Below the pieces are notes generated by a model. The model ran no database searches, was not told the DNA's origin, and was given only the letters and a program-made list of their open reading frames with translations. Of a stretch of DNA of 64,000 nt, positions 10,410-25,300 are shown one piece after another (within the stretch, counting starts at the first letter, position 1; every line of letters starts with the position of its first letter). This DNA comes from Tetracentron sinense (Eukaryota > Streptophyta > Magnoliopsida > Trochodendrales > Trochodendraceae): the NCBI GenBank assembly GCA_015143295.1, contig CM026568.1:18110607-18174606 (forward strand), written 5' to 3'. The translations under genes and the position numbers were made by a program.

Positions 10410-13309
10410 ATCTAAGGAAGGAAAATAATACTCTCCATGTGAGAGATGCACCAATTACTTCTACTACTAATGCTAATACTGTATCTTTCTCAAGGTTAAG
10501 CTGTTTGATTTAATGAGAATTATGCTTGGTAATTTTGTAAATTCTCTTGTTCATCTCTCTACCTTGTAAATACATAATTTTTATAATTTATTGCTTTGTA
10601 TTTACTCTTCTCTTTTGAGTTATAACTTCATTATTAGATTTTGAATTTGGGTTGGAGAGTTGAAGAAAAGCTCATAGATACCAACAAGGAGATGTCAAAA
10701 GTCTCAACTCTCTAGTGATTGTGTAAAATATCCATAAAGAAGAACAAAATTCATCCATATGGAAAGGAATGCAAGGATATGCTCTCATGGATCTGTAATT
10801 CCATCTTGTCCTATGTGATTATAATTCAGGCCTAGCTGAGCTTTTCATCTTTTGTCGGGTCCTCGCCGATCCTCTGGCCTCACTTTTCACACAAAAAGTT
10901 TTCAATTCTCACTGCCATTGGCTAGCCCCGGAGCTTTTTATAGAGTCATGGGGCACTTAGTCGAAGATTATTTGTTGAGGATATGCCGCCAAAGATAGGT
11001 GAATGACCGATGTCCATGTTCACAAAAGAAAGAGCTTGTTTGAGATATTCTTGGATGAGGGTCTCTTACCTCATGTTTGATTTTGGATATGATCAGAGCT
11101 TCAATTACAAATCACTCTCCTTTGATTTCAGGATGCCATTTCAACTCATCTTCAACTTGGGCTCTGTATCAACTTTCAATCAATTACAGTTATCTCAAAA
11201 GACAATTGAGTTGACATGAACTAAATATCCTAAAACATCTAAAAATTTAGTCCAAGAAGATTAAAAGAATATCTCCCTCACAAAATACACTACCAAAGTT
11301 CACAAAATGCTACCTTATCACAAGATAGGTAGAAGTTTTTATTTTTTTGGTTAAGAGATGGGTAGAAGCTAAGTTGGTGTAAAATCTGTCCTAGTTTTAA
11401 CATAATAGTCATAATAAAGTTGAACTTTCATAAATAAACTCAGCCATGTCGCCTTCCAGCATAAATAATTCTTGCTATGTTGGAGGACCATCCACTAAGC
11501 TAGGGGTTGAAAGTTGATTTTTTTTTCCCATTTGTATTTTATTTTTGAGTATAAATACGTAGTGGTAGAAAAGCGGAGCTTCCTTTTTACTTGCTGGATT
11601 TGCAAAATTGCCACCAGCTCTATAATTACAAAAGTCTCACCGCTTTCAAAGGAAAAAAAAAGGAAATAGTAATTAAACTCTTTATTTTCATGGGAGATAT
11701 CCTTTAAAATATACTAATTTAAAAAAAAAAAAAAAAAAACAAGTTGTCTATCAATGTTGATTAGCTCTAATTCCCTTCAACAGAAACTTGTCAGAAAAAC
11801 ATATAATGTCCAAAACCAAGACAATAATTTTCAAGCCTGAAAAGGAGCAAAGGTCCAAGTTGCTTCAAAAGTTAGTAGAATCATAGGCAGTAGGCCAAAA
11901 TACACTTAATATGTCTTACAACCATCACTTTTCAGGTAGGATTCCTATCCACCTTAAACTTTTTACTCATTAACTTTGTGTACAGTACTACTCTAGCTTT
12001 TGGGAATCTCATCATTCTTTACTGGAGGGATTCCTTTAGGCATGTTTTTTTGACCTCAACATGAATATCTGTAATTTGCTTTTAATGCAAATGGCAGTCC
12101 TTCTGTTATGTTTTTTTTTTTTAAATTGAAATATAATCATACTTGGAAGGTGATACATATAGAAATGGAAAAAGGCCAGGTTTGCCCCCCCCCCCCATCC
12201 CAAAGAGAAAATCAATAGGTAGTGCCAAATTTAGGAGATTTACCCTGATTTTCCTACAAAACAAGATTTTGTCTAATATAATAATGATCATGGCAAATAA
12301 TGCATGAATAAAATATTGTCAAAACCGCATTGTTGACTGAGAAATCTTTGTCCTGCAATTTTTGCTGTTACCGAACTATAGTAGCGAAAAACGTTGTCCT
12401 GCAACTAATCCAAGGGATCTCCATTGCCGGATGTTCTTCGCCAGTATTTGAAATGCAATGGGCTTTATAATTGATCATGTAGGATCATTTTAGCAAAAAA
12501 GTTGGCATGTACAAACACTGTCTACAGTAAAAGACCCTGCATGAATAATCTGCAAAAACAGATTGTTTGAGCTTCAAAATGGGTGTTTTTACACTAGTCC
12601 TGTTTTTTGTATTTAGGAACATATTACAAAAATTACCTGTTAGTACCATTATCTTCATGATTTGCAACAGATAAATAAGTTTCTGAAATACTTGCTAAAA
12701 CCAAAAAAAAAAAAAAAATTGAATAAAATCTGGCTACCCGTAGATGCCCTTCAGAAACATTAAGACTACCAAGAAATTTCAGTTACAACTCAAAGGTTTG
12801 GCGAGTAATGAAAATGAATCCATGAATTCAACCATAGTGTCGTCTAACACAGTTGTGCTCAAGTTTAATAGCAGAAATAATCAGGCTTGAAGCTTTTTGA
12901 GCTTCCTTACAACTAATCATCATGATCTAGCTGGCCAGAACCTAGATAGTGAATTATGTGGGCCAAAAACTCAGACCATCAACCAAATCTCCCTGCAGCT
13001 GCTATCCATTCTATTCTGCTTCCACATCTGATGTCAAATTAATATGCAAAGCCCTTTGATTAAGAGGGACTTTCTCATCACAAGTATTTTTAATCCAACA
13101 TGAGTGTGGACATTCAAATTTGTGAAACTTGGCTGATCTTTATCACCACGAGAAATGGCACAAGAGAATTTTTTTCTCAATAACAGGTATCTGGGGCTCA
13201 TTCAACTAAGAAAAGGGATGTTGCAGAACTAAAAAAAATTATGGCACAAATAGAACTTCCAGAGCACCTTGCCATGAATCATGTCCTGGCCCTCAATCCT
13301 GTTCGAGGA
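10410..13309. other. Convergent intergenic region and 3' UTRs
   Basis: Contains the 3' UTR of the CONSTANS-like gene on the left and that of the ceramide synthase gene (minus strand) on the right. The short open frames at 11010-11219 and 12485-12667 have no family features. Homopolymer runs occur at about 11720 (A) and 12186 (C). No transcript end could be fixed. Confidence 0.5.
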
Positions 13310-13341
13310 TTAATCATCGTGTTCATCCTCGTCTTCGGAAT
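13310..13341 (-). CDS. LAG1: Ceramide synthase exon 6 (last)
   Basis: Acceptor TATGTAG at 13342-13348 precedes 32 nt encoding the acidic tail SEDEDEHDD and TAA (13312-13310). An acidic Ser/Asp/Glu tail is normal for plant LOH proteins. Confidence 0.9.
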
Positions 13342-16300
13342 CTACATATGAGAAAACAAAGCAGTTCAAGATCGCATGACCAAAGAATGTAATTATTTAA
13401 TAATGGTGAGTAATGGGCAGTGTGAAGGACACCCAGGCACACATTTAGGGGGGCTGTAAGTGGCACTGTGGTGTACCTTTTATGCAAATCTCATCTCTCA
13501 TTCCTGTATTTAAAATGGTTGATCATCTCTCCGTTCCCCCCCCCCCCCCCTCATATTATTTTCCTCGCCATGTAATTTTGAAGTTTGTTTTCCATTTTTT
13601 TTCATGATTGAGAGCTTGTATGTGCATGCGTGCCCATTACAAAATCATCATCTAAGGAACTCGTTCTACTTACCAGATCGAACGTCTTCACTAATCTGGC
13701 CTCTTGCCTGGATTTGTTTTATAAGCATCCCGAACATCAACAACCCCCAATAAATGTGAAGAACAAGCAAGCAGATTAGAAGAGTATTGAACACAAAATA
13801 GTAGATCGGCCCAACCACTTGGTGTTTCTCCTTGTCCAAGCTTAGGAGAACTTCATAGCTGCCATAAGGAGATTAGAGGGAAGAAAATATAGGGGTTAAA
13901 GAGCTTTTCAACATAAAATCCCTAAAAAAATCAGGAGAAGGACCGAAAAACAAAGATGTGTGTGTGTGGGGGGGGGGGGGGGGTGTAAGCTTCTGGATCC
14001 AGTTTTTAATGGCATAGAAACAGATATTGAGTTCATTGATAAACTAATTATATAAGTTTGAAAGTCCAGTATGATAACTGTCACCATGCACCTACAAGGC
14101 TGAAAAGCCTACAACTAAAACTCATGTTTAACTCAAAATCAGTCTTACAAAGTTACTAGGCTGAGTTCCAAGTCAATCAACGAATTTCAAACATCCATGC
14201 ATCTGATAAAATTGATTGCACAGATGCCAAGGATACCTCTTTGAATATAAGCATTCTATCTTCAAGGATATATCTTTCAAAGACATTGATTGCTCCTAGC
14301 TGAAGGCTTGCAGTGGCATAGGCTGGTTTCTGATTGAATAGTTGCCCATTTTGAAAGAATTTGAGGAATGCAGGAGAGAAGAATTAATCAGCAAATAAGA
14401 CTATAATTCCTATTGAAATATAATATGTTCCAAAGGTATTGATTGCTCAAAGCTGAAGGTTTATAATGACAGGCTGATTTTTGATTGAATAGTCGTCCAT
14501 TTTCAAGGAATTCAAGGAATGCAGGAGGGAATATTTAATCAGGAAATAAAACTTTATTGTTCCTACTAAAATGTAGCTACGTAAAATTTTCTTCTATCCT
14601 CACTTTAGTGAGAGTGATACGGATTACTAGTAATCCTTTTTCGAGTCATTGCTATTTGACTCAGACCTGTTCTAAAAAAGTCAAGCAAAGACATTGATTG
14701 TTCATAGCCGAAGGCCTGCAATGACATAGGCTGGTTTTCGATTGAATAGTTGTCCATTTTTGAAGAAATTCAAAGAATGCAAGAGGGGAGATTTGGTCAG
14801 GAAAAAAGACCAAATCTTTTAAATCTTCTTCAGGGAATGCTACCCTCCCTCTATTCAGTAATACACTATTTTAATTAATAATCACACAAATAAAATTAAA
14901 AAAATCCATAAAACATGCATCATTGGAAAAAATTTAGGCTTCCATAATTCCATTACTATACAAAGCATGTACCAGAAAAACTGTAACAGATAACTATTCT
15001 CAAGGGTGATGAATCTGGAATAAGACATCAATGATAAAAAAAAATAAAACCAAACTATATTCTAGTTTAGTACAATTATTTTCCAAAAGGGTGTGTTTGG
15101 GCTGCATGGGTATTGGATATTTTCATCATGCATGCCAAACAGTAAATTATGTGACCCATGCAGCGAAACACAATCATAGTTACCAAGTCAGGGTTCAGGA
15201 ATTATTCGTCTAGGGAAAAGTTCGAAAAAAATCAGCAAAAATCGAAAATAAATCAGAAAAATGTCAAGCGAGATATGAAAAAATATAAAATAAGATTACT
15301 AATTATAAACAAATATATTTCATATATTAGATATTTATTCGAGACTTTTTCAAAAAGTCCTGAATAATTCACGAAATTCACGACTTTTTTCAAAAGTCAC
15401 TGCTTTTTTTCAAAAGTCGTGAATAATTTGTGAATTAATTGATCGATGAAAAATTCGGGTATTATTCGTAAATTTTTGAAAAAATCAGAGAACTTAGTAA
15501 CTATAGCACAAGATCTAGGATCTCAGCCTCATCTTCAGCCAAGTAGTCTGCAGAACCCAAAAAAATTCCATTGATGGCTGCCATGCACAGTATGATTCCT
15601 TTTTCCATTAGTGGTTAGTGCATTCGCATTTGAAGACATGTTTCGAACCCCGGCCTTGCTACAAACATTCACGGCCTTGACCAATTAGTAAGCTGGCATT
15701 TTACACAAGATGATTCTCGGTACTTCAAAACACGGAAAAAGCCTGACTCATGCACTTCAGAACTTGATTTGAGGTGTGAAACAGCCCATGACTATTTTCA
15801 GAAGACGATCATTACTTTACGTTCTAAACCGGTATTAAAGGCAATTAACTGAAATCCAAGACTATGATTTATAGAGCTTAACAATGAGGTTTCATGCTAG
15901 AAGAAGAACAATTATGGTAAAGAGGGTTCAAAGCAGTAGCAAGTTCCTTTGTGATACAAGATGTTGCATATGTGCATGTCATCAATATCAAATTTCACCT
16001 ATACATTAAATATATTTAAAGGAAAATAAAAACACTGAAGTTACCCTCATATTATGTTGTAGTTTGCTTTACCACTACAAAAGAGAATGGAAAAGAAAAG
16101 GACGGCAAGATGAAGTAAAAATGGTGATAAGCTCTGACCATCACTCCAAGAAGCCAAATATATTGAGACAAAAACTTGAGGACTTTGATTAATTTGCTTT
16201 GAGGTAGCAATAATATAGATAAAAGGATCAAGAGAACCGGACTTTTATGCACAAGCAACAGTGAGAAAGAGCACTGACAAGAATACACTGACAATACAGC

Positions 16301-19300
16301 AGAACACAATGTTGAAGTCATATGTTCAGTCCCAGCCTCTAATCAAGGAAGAAACAAGTAATTTTCTTACCCAACTGAAACACCAACGAAGTAAATACAG
16401 CATCTTCCCATATAAGTTTAGAAAATAGCAGTGACATCTTGGGCTTTGATTTGCAGACTTTCATTTTGTGATGGGGGAGAGAATAATGCAATCATATCAA
16501 CAAGTGCATGGAAAATCAATACTTCACCCTAAGGGATTATTTGACCTTTAACGTTGATGGTAATTCATTTCACAACCTGGTTCTAGTGGAAATGGGAATA
16601 GATGTAATCACAGTATATTGATGATCCTTTTTGGTCTTATGGAGTTTAGGGAATCAAATGAGGCATGTCTATGATCTTTGAGCAAAAGCCTTTGTTTTCT
16701 AACACTTTTCATTGATCTCTAATAGTGGTAAGGGACTCAGACTTCCATTAGTTGGATTAAAAAGGGAAAGTGAAGCCTGGAGGTTTGCTGATCCTATCAA
16801 GGAGATTCTAGAATCTGACTGTGAATGTGATGCTGAGGGACATTCAATCCTTGCTATGCAGTAAGGGAAATACTTCAATCACAGAATCACCATTAAAGCC
16901 TAAGTTTCTTAGATGAAAACTCTCATGGAAGTTTCTGGAAACACTTTAAAAATTACGGAAATATATGAAACATTAGGGAAACGTTGGAAATTTAATATGA
17001 AACTTTAGGATATGATACATAAATACAAACTCAAAAGCCAAAACTCACTATATGATAAACTCATAAAACACAAGCATAGAAAGTAGTAAATGTGAGATTC
17101 ATGTCAAGTGACATGTGCTCTCACATGTCTGAACGTATACTGTCAAAGGTGCACATAAATGAGTTTTATAAAGTAATAAATTCTCAAAAAAAAAAAAAAA
17201 ATAATAATATTAGACCATAAACGATCAAAGCCATGACTTAGAACCACATAGTTCCAATTCACTCTACTAGGAGGCTGATGAAGCTCCTGCTCTAGGTAGT
17301 CACAATACTACTCCCCAAGACTTGTAGCTCAAGGGTTTAAAACTTTGGTTTCGGGATAAACTTCAGTCACCTAGGAAGTGAACATTTTGTGAAAAATGTG
17401 AAGATTTGAAAATATTGCAACTTTGTAAAACATGGTAACATTATGGAAGCGCTATAAACATGCATTTAGAGTTACACATAATAAATGGTCTATGGACATT
17501 GTCAGAAAGTAACACATTATTGAAAATTATAATATGGGCGAATTACATGAATAATAAGACTTATATTTATATATAGTTACAATGTGGTGCCAAATTTTTT
17601 TTTTTTTTAATTTAGAAATAATTTTTCAAAATACATAAATTATACATTCATGTGTTGATCGTAAGGTTCCCTGAATTGTTTCAATTTTTTTGAAAAACGA
17701 TTCCATAAATTTTAAAAAAAATAAGAATTTTATTCGAATAATAATACAAATATTTTGACATTTTAATAACGAATATAGTTTAATAACTGTGTCTATCTCA
17801 TTGGAGTTCCGAATTGTTAACAATTATAAAAGTAATGAATTACCCATTACATTTTTTATTCATTAATGATTAAAACATGACACATAATTTCATTATTTGT
17901 ATTCAGAAAATAATCAAAAAGGAATTGTTAGTTTTTATCAAAAGAACTCAAAAATGTGCTTAAAGAGGAAAAAATAGGGAGAATCAAAAGTTTTACACAC
18001 TTGAGTATCCAAATGTTATTAACCAGTCAACATTTTCATACATTTCAACTATAATATTTATTTAAATAACTAAGAAAGTATCATTACAGTATCAATGGGA
18101 AAAAAAAAGGAAACAATAGGAAATGTATTGAAAAATACTATAATTTTGATGACGCGGGGAGGTTCCATGCTAGTAACACTGCTTTCATAACATCTATTTC
18201 TTATTTCTAAGAAAATAAATCCTAAAAACCTAACCTAAAACAAATCTCAACCGCCCATCTGAAAACCTAACCTAAAACCATTATCAACCGCCCATATAAC
18301 TTCAAGTGCACCCCTATATTTCATCACTAATTGTATTCCAAGACTTTCAACGTTGTTTTGATGCAAATATGTTTAAATTTTGACAAAGTAGAGTGATAGC
18401 TGTTTTGGATCTTGAAAATTATTTATGTCGCATTTGACGGCTTATCGATTGAATGAGATCTTCTCTCAGGATGGAAATCATACTCACACCACCTGATTGG
18501 GTCCCCAAGGACCCTGCCAACTACACACATATCTAGGATTGTGATGGTTCTCCAATCCTTAAAGATGTCGCTTCCAGATATGCCACTGAAATCTGGGGAG
18601 GTGGTCACCCATGACGCCACTCTGGATTAAATCAACTAAAACGATATCAAGTGTGATATTACCTCCTCTTTTTGGTATTCCGCCATCAGTTCTTGTAACT
18701 TGACGACACCTACACATCCGTAACAACCTCGAGTATCTAGTGCAACTATCGGATCTGAAATCCAACGCGATTGCCCACTCTGATACAAAACTGATGCAGA
18801 GGAATATTCAAAACATTCTATGCAGCAAGAAGATTGCAAGCGAAACACTTCAATCACTGTCGAAGCCTAAGTTCTTAGAGGAAAACTAAGGAAAAACCTC
18901 TTGTGAGGTGCTAATCTAAGCCAACCCAAAAGTTTTCAAAAGAACTCAAAGCCTAAAGGCACATCTTCATTCAATGAATCCAAAAATATAATACAATGAT
19001 TTGATTACATCTATTTATAAGAAATAATATCCTAAAAACTTAACCTAAAACTAATCTCAACTGCCCATCTAAATAAATCTAGGTATAATATTTAAATGAA
19101 GAAAAGCCCCTATTTTTTGTCACTAATTGTATTGCTAGAATTTCAATTCTGTTTTGATGCCAAAAACGATTGAATATTGACAAAGGTCATGAGATAGTTG
19201 TTGTAGATCTTAAAAAATTATTTCCAACTAATCTGACGGCTTCTCGATAGCAAAAAGTAATGACCTCTCGAAACTGACTACCTTATCCCTAGACGATTTG

Positions 19301-22300
19301 AAAGTATGTCGCCTCTTTTCCCAGAGCATATGTTTGTCATTGCTGTAAAGAAATACTAAACTATAAAATAAAATAATATGGAGTCCTAAAGATAAGACAA
19401 ATAAAAGAGAAAAGTGGAATTCGACAAACAAATCTAAAGACACCACCTAATCAAAAGAAGATTTAAAATCCTAATACTAAAGAAATTCCTAGACTAAAAA
19501 TAAAATGAAATGGAGTCCTAAAAAATAAGACAAATAAAGGAAAAATGTGGAATTCGACAAAACAAATCTAAAAACATTGTCTTATTTGGAAAAAAATGAT
19601 TAACCCAATAAAACCTTAAAAAAAAAAAAAAACAAAAAAAACGAAGAAGTCTGCTTTCAGCTTGAACCCTCGGAAATCCCCAGCACAGTTGCCAGTTGTA
19701 CGGTAGCAGCCTCGGATCCCGCCACGTAGAGCAAGGGCCTTGTCTCCACACTTGTATTTTCCTACTAATATGAAAACAAAACAGAGTCGCCAACAACCTT
19801 AATATTTGGTGTGATTGGTCACCAATGGATAATAATAAAAAAAAGGGACTCTTAGTTCTCCAAACTAAAGTCATGGGTACAAGGGTACCATTATGGATTA
19901 GGGAACGTAATAGGCACCCCAATCCATCCATTTGACAGACAATCACCAAGACTTCTCCATTTTTTAATAAATCAAAAAAATACACCATCTACAATATTGA
20001 AAAGTTCTCAAGGTCATTGCCTTTTTTCGAGATGAAATGGCACCTTTCCTCGACAGATTTAGGGCAATTTTCTCTACAATGAGTGTGACTGGGTTCCTTC
20101 CAACAAATGGCGAAAACCTAGTCTTTCCTCAACCGATTCGAGAAAGGTCTCACCTAAAGACAAAAGGGGTACCAATCTAGTTTCTTTCCTACAGATAACT
20201 AAAGAAATTGGGGAACCTTCTTCAAATATTTCCCTTCATCCAAGATCTCCACTTCCTCGCTTACCACGCAAAGGGAGTTCTAAACTACTAGCGAGAAACA
20301 AAGGAAGAAAGATCCCGAGTAGAGTAGAAGGAGAACTACTTGAAAGTAAACTACCTAGGGGTTAGAAATATACTAACCTTGTTACAGATCCCCACTCCTC
20401 AGCTGCTATCCAAGAATTCATAAGCTCAAGTTCCTAGGTAATCTTCAATATAGGGATCCGAACTCCAAGGGTGAGGCTCTCCGAAAAATTTGGTGTCGGC
20501 TCCTCAAGGTCTTTGTGCTAAGGCCTCAAAGTTGGCAAGGTCTTTTTGGTTCTCCCAAATTGGAATCAAAGTCGTTAGAGGGTGAGGTGATGTGGGTTTG
20601 TATAGAACGAAAAATGAGGGGGAATGCCTTCTTTGGCCGATGTGGGACTGATTTTTTTTCCAAAAACCTGAAATGAGGTGTCAAGATGTGATTGGTTCTG
20701 CCAAAATTTGAATCTATAGATAATTCACAAGGTGTTCCAAACGGCAGCCTATAATTTTTTCCCTTTTTAAACGACGTGCTGAATTGTATTAGCACCATTA
20801 ACATTTTAAACTTCAGGTAAACTTAGAGGTCCGCCATCCAAACAGCTTCCCAGTTCACTGTTCAAAGAGAGGATGACGTTTCAAACGGCAACCTCCTGGT
20901 TAAAGAAAAAAAATCCCCTTTGGACCTAGGTTGGTTTTTGGATATGAGCTTGGTCAAAAATGGGTTTGGGCTGGTTTTCATTAGGACATAAGTGTGGGTT
21001 AAGGTATGGTCCAAGGTTATGGGTTTAGGCTATGGTTTTTCGGAGCCCAGATACCTGCTATTGTAACCATCTTAAAGAGTTTGGAGTCATTGGACCGTTT
21101 GGCCCAAGAAGCATCTTGGTCATGCAAAAAGGGTGTCTACAGTTTGGCAGTCCTAGGTTACATTAGAATGGATTGTTTTTGTCATTCAATGATATTCAAA
21201 GAGAATCCAATAATCTAGCTTACTTGCTTGCTAACGAATGGGCTCTAAAATATGGTTTATTCACAAATTTCTCCAACTCTTTTGTAGTTTCTGCTTCAGC
21301 TGTTGCAATTCTTTTATACCCCATTTTCAAACAAACTGTCATCACTGATCATAGAACAATATGGAAATGAAAACATAATTTCAACAACCTTCACTTCTCT
21401 GCAATCAAATTATTATGCATCCTCGTACAAAATTCATGGAGCCTGACTACTTCATTTTCTGGCTTATCCTTTGTGCCACTATAAGGCAGAGATATTGGAG
21501 CTAGAGCAAAATCCAATGAGGATGACAGCCAATAAAAAATTATCTCTTGCAGCAGTTTATACTCACCTTGTACTCCAAATGATCCATAATGGGAAATAAA
21601 TCAGGCGAAGTACGACCCATGACAAAACCAAAAGAATGAACGAAAAGCTAGCAATCCTTTCAAATCCACTGTATTTGGCCATCTTCGCAATTTCCAAAAA
21701 CACATCACTGGCATCGTGAAGAGCTAAAACAACTGAACCAACACGAGCAAACCTGCAAGAGGAAGATGCAGACTGTTAGGATGCAGGAGAAGACAGATGG
21801 AATCTTATCAAACCATGATTTCAGTAAGCTTCATACCCAAATTTTTAATATGCACTTAGATACAATAGATTCTTTTAGATATACATTTATATAAATATAA
21901 ATAAATACATAAAGTAACTTTTCAAAAAGCCATCCCTCGTACTTTTTGTAGGTTAGTTGAAATTGAACCCGCTTCCTCGTGGTTGCGGTGTATAGAACCT
22001 CGACCGTGCTACAACCTAAGCTCCTTCAAAGCTTACCTGAATATGTAAGACAACACAATGAGAATGACAGTTGCTACATGATGAGCCATTGACACCCCAA
22101 AGTCTGAACGCCTAGTTTCCCAGAAAACCAAAGCAAATATGGAGTATGTGTAGAATCCAGCAGCATACATGTACACTCCCTTCAATTTCAACCTGGGCAT
22201 CAAGAGAATGGTCAGTCAAGTGACTTTGTAGAGATGAGATGCTCATATATTTACCAGTCAAATTTTAGATAAATTAAGTAGAGATTTAACCAAATGAAAC

Positions 22301-25300
22301 TGCTTGCATAAAACAACCATGAAAATACAATATAAAACCTGGGAAAACTTACTTTATTTTTTGATCGGGCCAGACCTGATCCCCAGGTCCTACCCAAAAA
22401 TATCTAGTGTTAGTGAACCATGGTTCATCATAGGTAACAGAGAGAGCCAGAAGCTCCGCTGAAAGAAAATAAACACATTTCCATGCTGACTCCTTAAATT
22501 TCCTGATTTTCTTCCTCCTCTCGTTCATCTCAACATCTAGCATCTGATGCCTCTTGCCAAAAAGCACTTGTTTTGCCAAATTCTGCATCAAGCATAAACA
22601 TCCAGCTCAAACTAAGCTAAAGAACTTGAAAGAAATAGGAATAAAAAGGGAAGGGAACAAGACAATATCTGCTGCATAGAAAACAGGCTGATTTATATTT
22701 CATTATTATAAACTGACTTCATACTTGGAAAACAGTTAAAGGGAATGGAACATGGACTATAACTGAACAAAGTTAATAAACAGCTATTATTCCTCAATCC
22801 AACAAAGAACAGTCTATACCATGTCAGTTGGTTTGGTTTAAAAGTAGAAGACGATGTTCATGAAATTTTATTCAAAAGAAAGAAAGGAATATAGAAGATG
22901 CTGTCTGCGAAAACAGCATCCCAAAAATACAAGATCAACAGCCCCAAGAAACTACAGAGTCCAGGAAACTCAAAAAACGAGGCTCACAACCCTCCAAAAT
23001 TCCAGAGATTGCACAGGTTCCTACCCTCAAACTATTTGCAGGAAGAACAACAAAAACAAGAAGTTTCCTGATGTTGTCAAACACTTTAACTACAGACCGG
23101 GCTGAGTTCTTCAAATCAAGCTAGTTCCTCTTTTTCCTAATGGACCAACAAATTGCTCCAGCAATTATATGCCACAAAATAAGCAATCTACTCTCCATGG
23201 CATCAGTGAACCATTCCAAGAGGAAATTTAAGAGGCTTAGATCCTATACATAACAAAGAGGTGGAAACCCTGGACCAGATTATCCTTGTGTAGTTACAAT
23301 GAAGTAAAAGGTATTCATTGCTTCCCTTCTTCCTCACAAAGGTTACTTAATCTCTGTCCCCTACTCACGAGGTGGTTGATACTTGATAGTTAAATTCTTA
23401 TCGAGAACCACAGTCCATAGGAACAATGAAACCACCCTTGTAGGTATACTTGACTTCCAGATAAGCCAATACGGAGGGAAGTGGCTAGAGCCATTCGTCA
23501 AAGCATGATAAAAAGACTTGACAGTGAAGTGGCCCTTGTTTTCATAGCCCAAATCCTCCTATCTTTATCATCTGCCTTAGGGTCCGAGTGACTGCACCGC
23601 TCTAAAAGACAACACATAGATTCCACTTCCAACATCATTTACCTCCCTCCTAAGTATCGAGTTCCGCACTACATATCTCTCACAATTTCAAAAAAAGATC
23701 CACAATAGCCCTCCTTCTCTTATAAAATGTTGTAAAAAAAGGGTCCTTGCCTTCATAGCCCAAATCCTCCTATCTTTATCATCTGCCTTAAGGTCCAAGT
23801 GAATGTACCGCTCTATATGACAACACATATATTCCACTTCCAAAATGATTTACCTCCCTTCTAAGCATGGTGTCAAAAATCGATTCAATTCGGCCGAAGT
23901 TGACCGAATTGAGTCGACTTCCATAGTGTCCGAAGCGAAATGCACTAGTATTTTAAAAATAATGGACTTCATGATAAGCTTCGGTGAACTTCAACCGAAA
24001 CATAAAAAAAAGTGTTTTTTTTTAATCGGTAAATCAGAGATTATATAAAAGGAGAACATAAAGACATACAAAAGCAGCAAGAGAGATCACAAGAAAGTGA
24101 GCTCGGGAGCTAGAGCAAAAGAAACATAAAAAGAAAGTAAGACACTGCAAGGAAAGCAAGTTACAGAAAGAACAAAAGAGTAGGCTATGGGCCCACTACC
24201 AAGATGCAAACCAAAAGATCACAAAGCACTATCACAACACCACTGAAAGATCCATGCCCTCAAGGTCTCTACTAACTGAGCACGAGTCCACGAGAAAGCG
24301 ATGAGCACTCTCACATATCTACGGGGGAAAGAGAGCTAAATCATCAAAGACTCTACGATTCCGCTCCTTCCAAATCGACCAAGCCACCGTACCCGGAAGA
24401 AAACCCCAAATAGAAGAGAGGGGGTGTCTGGTCTCATTGAAGACCAATAGGATAAGAAACCCTAGGGACTTCGGAAAGACCCAGGCCACACCCAATCGTT
24501 CAAGGAAATGGCTCCAAACCTTTGATGCAAAATGACAATGCAACAACTAGTGGTCTACCGATTCCTCCGATTCACAGCACATAAAGCAACGATTTGCTAA
24601 ATTCCATCATTTGTTTTTCAGATGATCGCAAGTGATAATCTTGTCCAAAGTCGCTTCCTAAAAAAAGAAGCAACCTGGGAAGGAACACCCAGGTTCCACA
24701 CGGCTCTATGTGGAAAAGGAAGCAGTATATCCCCACACAAGTCTCTAGCAAAGGATTTGACAGAGAAAACACCTTTAGGATCTAATGACCAAACGTGCAT
24801 ATCCTTAATCATGGTGTTAAAAATCGACTCAATTTTGCCGAAGTTGACCGAATTGAGACGACTTCCATGGTGTCCAAAGTGAAATGCAATTGTATTTTAA
24901 AAATACAAGACTTTGTGATAAACTTCGGTGAGCTTTGGTGAACTTCGGCTGAAAAGGAAAAAAGTGTATAGAAAATACAAAACTTCAGTGGAAGTTAACT
25001 GAAGTGTACAAAATAAATCTCTAAATTAAATAATTTTTTGTTTTAACTTAGTAATGCTAGTTCCACTCGCTTTAAACTTACTTTTTTCATGAGGAAAGAC
25101 ATGTGTCCCTAGCATTAAGCTTATTATAAATTTTTATTATTAGAGTGTGGTTAGCATTAACCTTATTATAAATTATAATTTTACTATTAGTATATTAAGC
25201 CTATAAGGGCTTTTTAGTAATATTGAAAAATTAAATAATTTCCTAATAGTATTTCATAAATTAAAATTTATTTAACTACCCATCTCCTCCTCCTCTTCAC

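Larger units (their letters stand above)
13859..21566 (-). other. Ceramide synthase intron 4 (7,708 bp)
   Basis: A large intron between exons 5 and 4. It carries a three-copy tandem repeat at about 14278-14815, an inverted-repeat element at 15174-15507 and TRIM-like degenerate long repeats at about 16850-19270. The stretch 19600-20900 is less AT-rich and may be decayed repeat sequence, with no gene recognised. Nothing coding for the host was seen. Confidence 0.85.
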
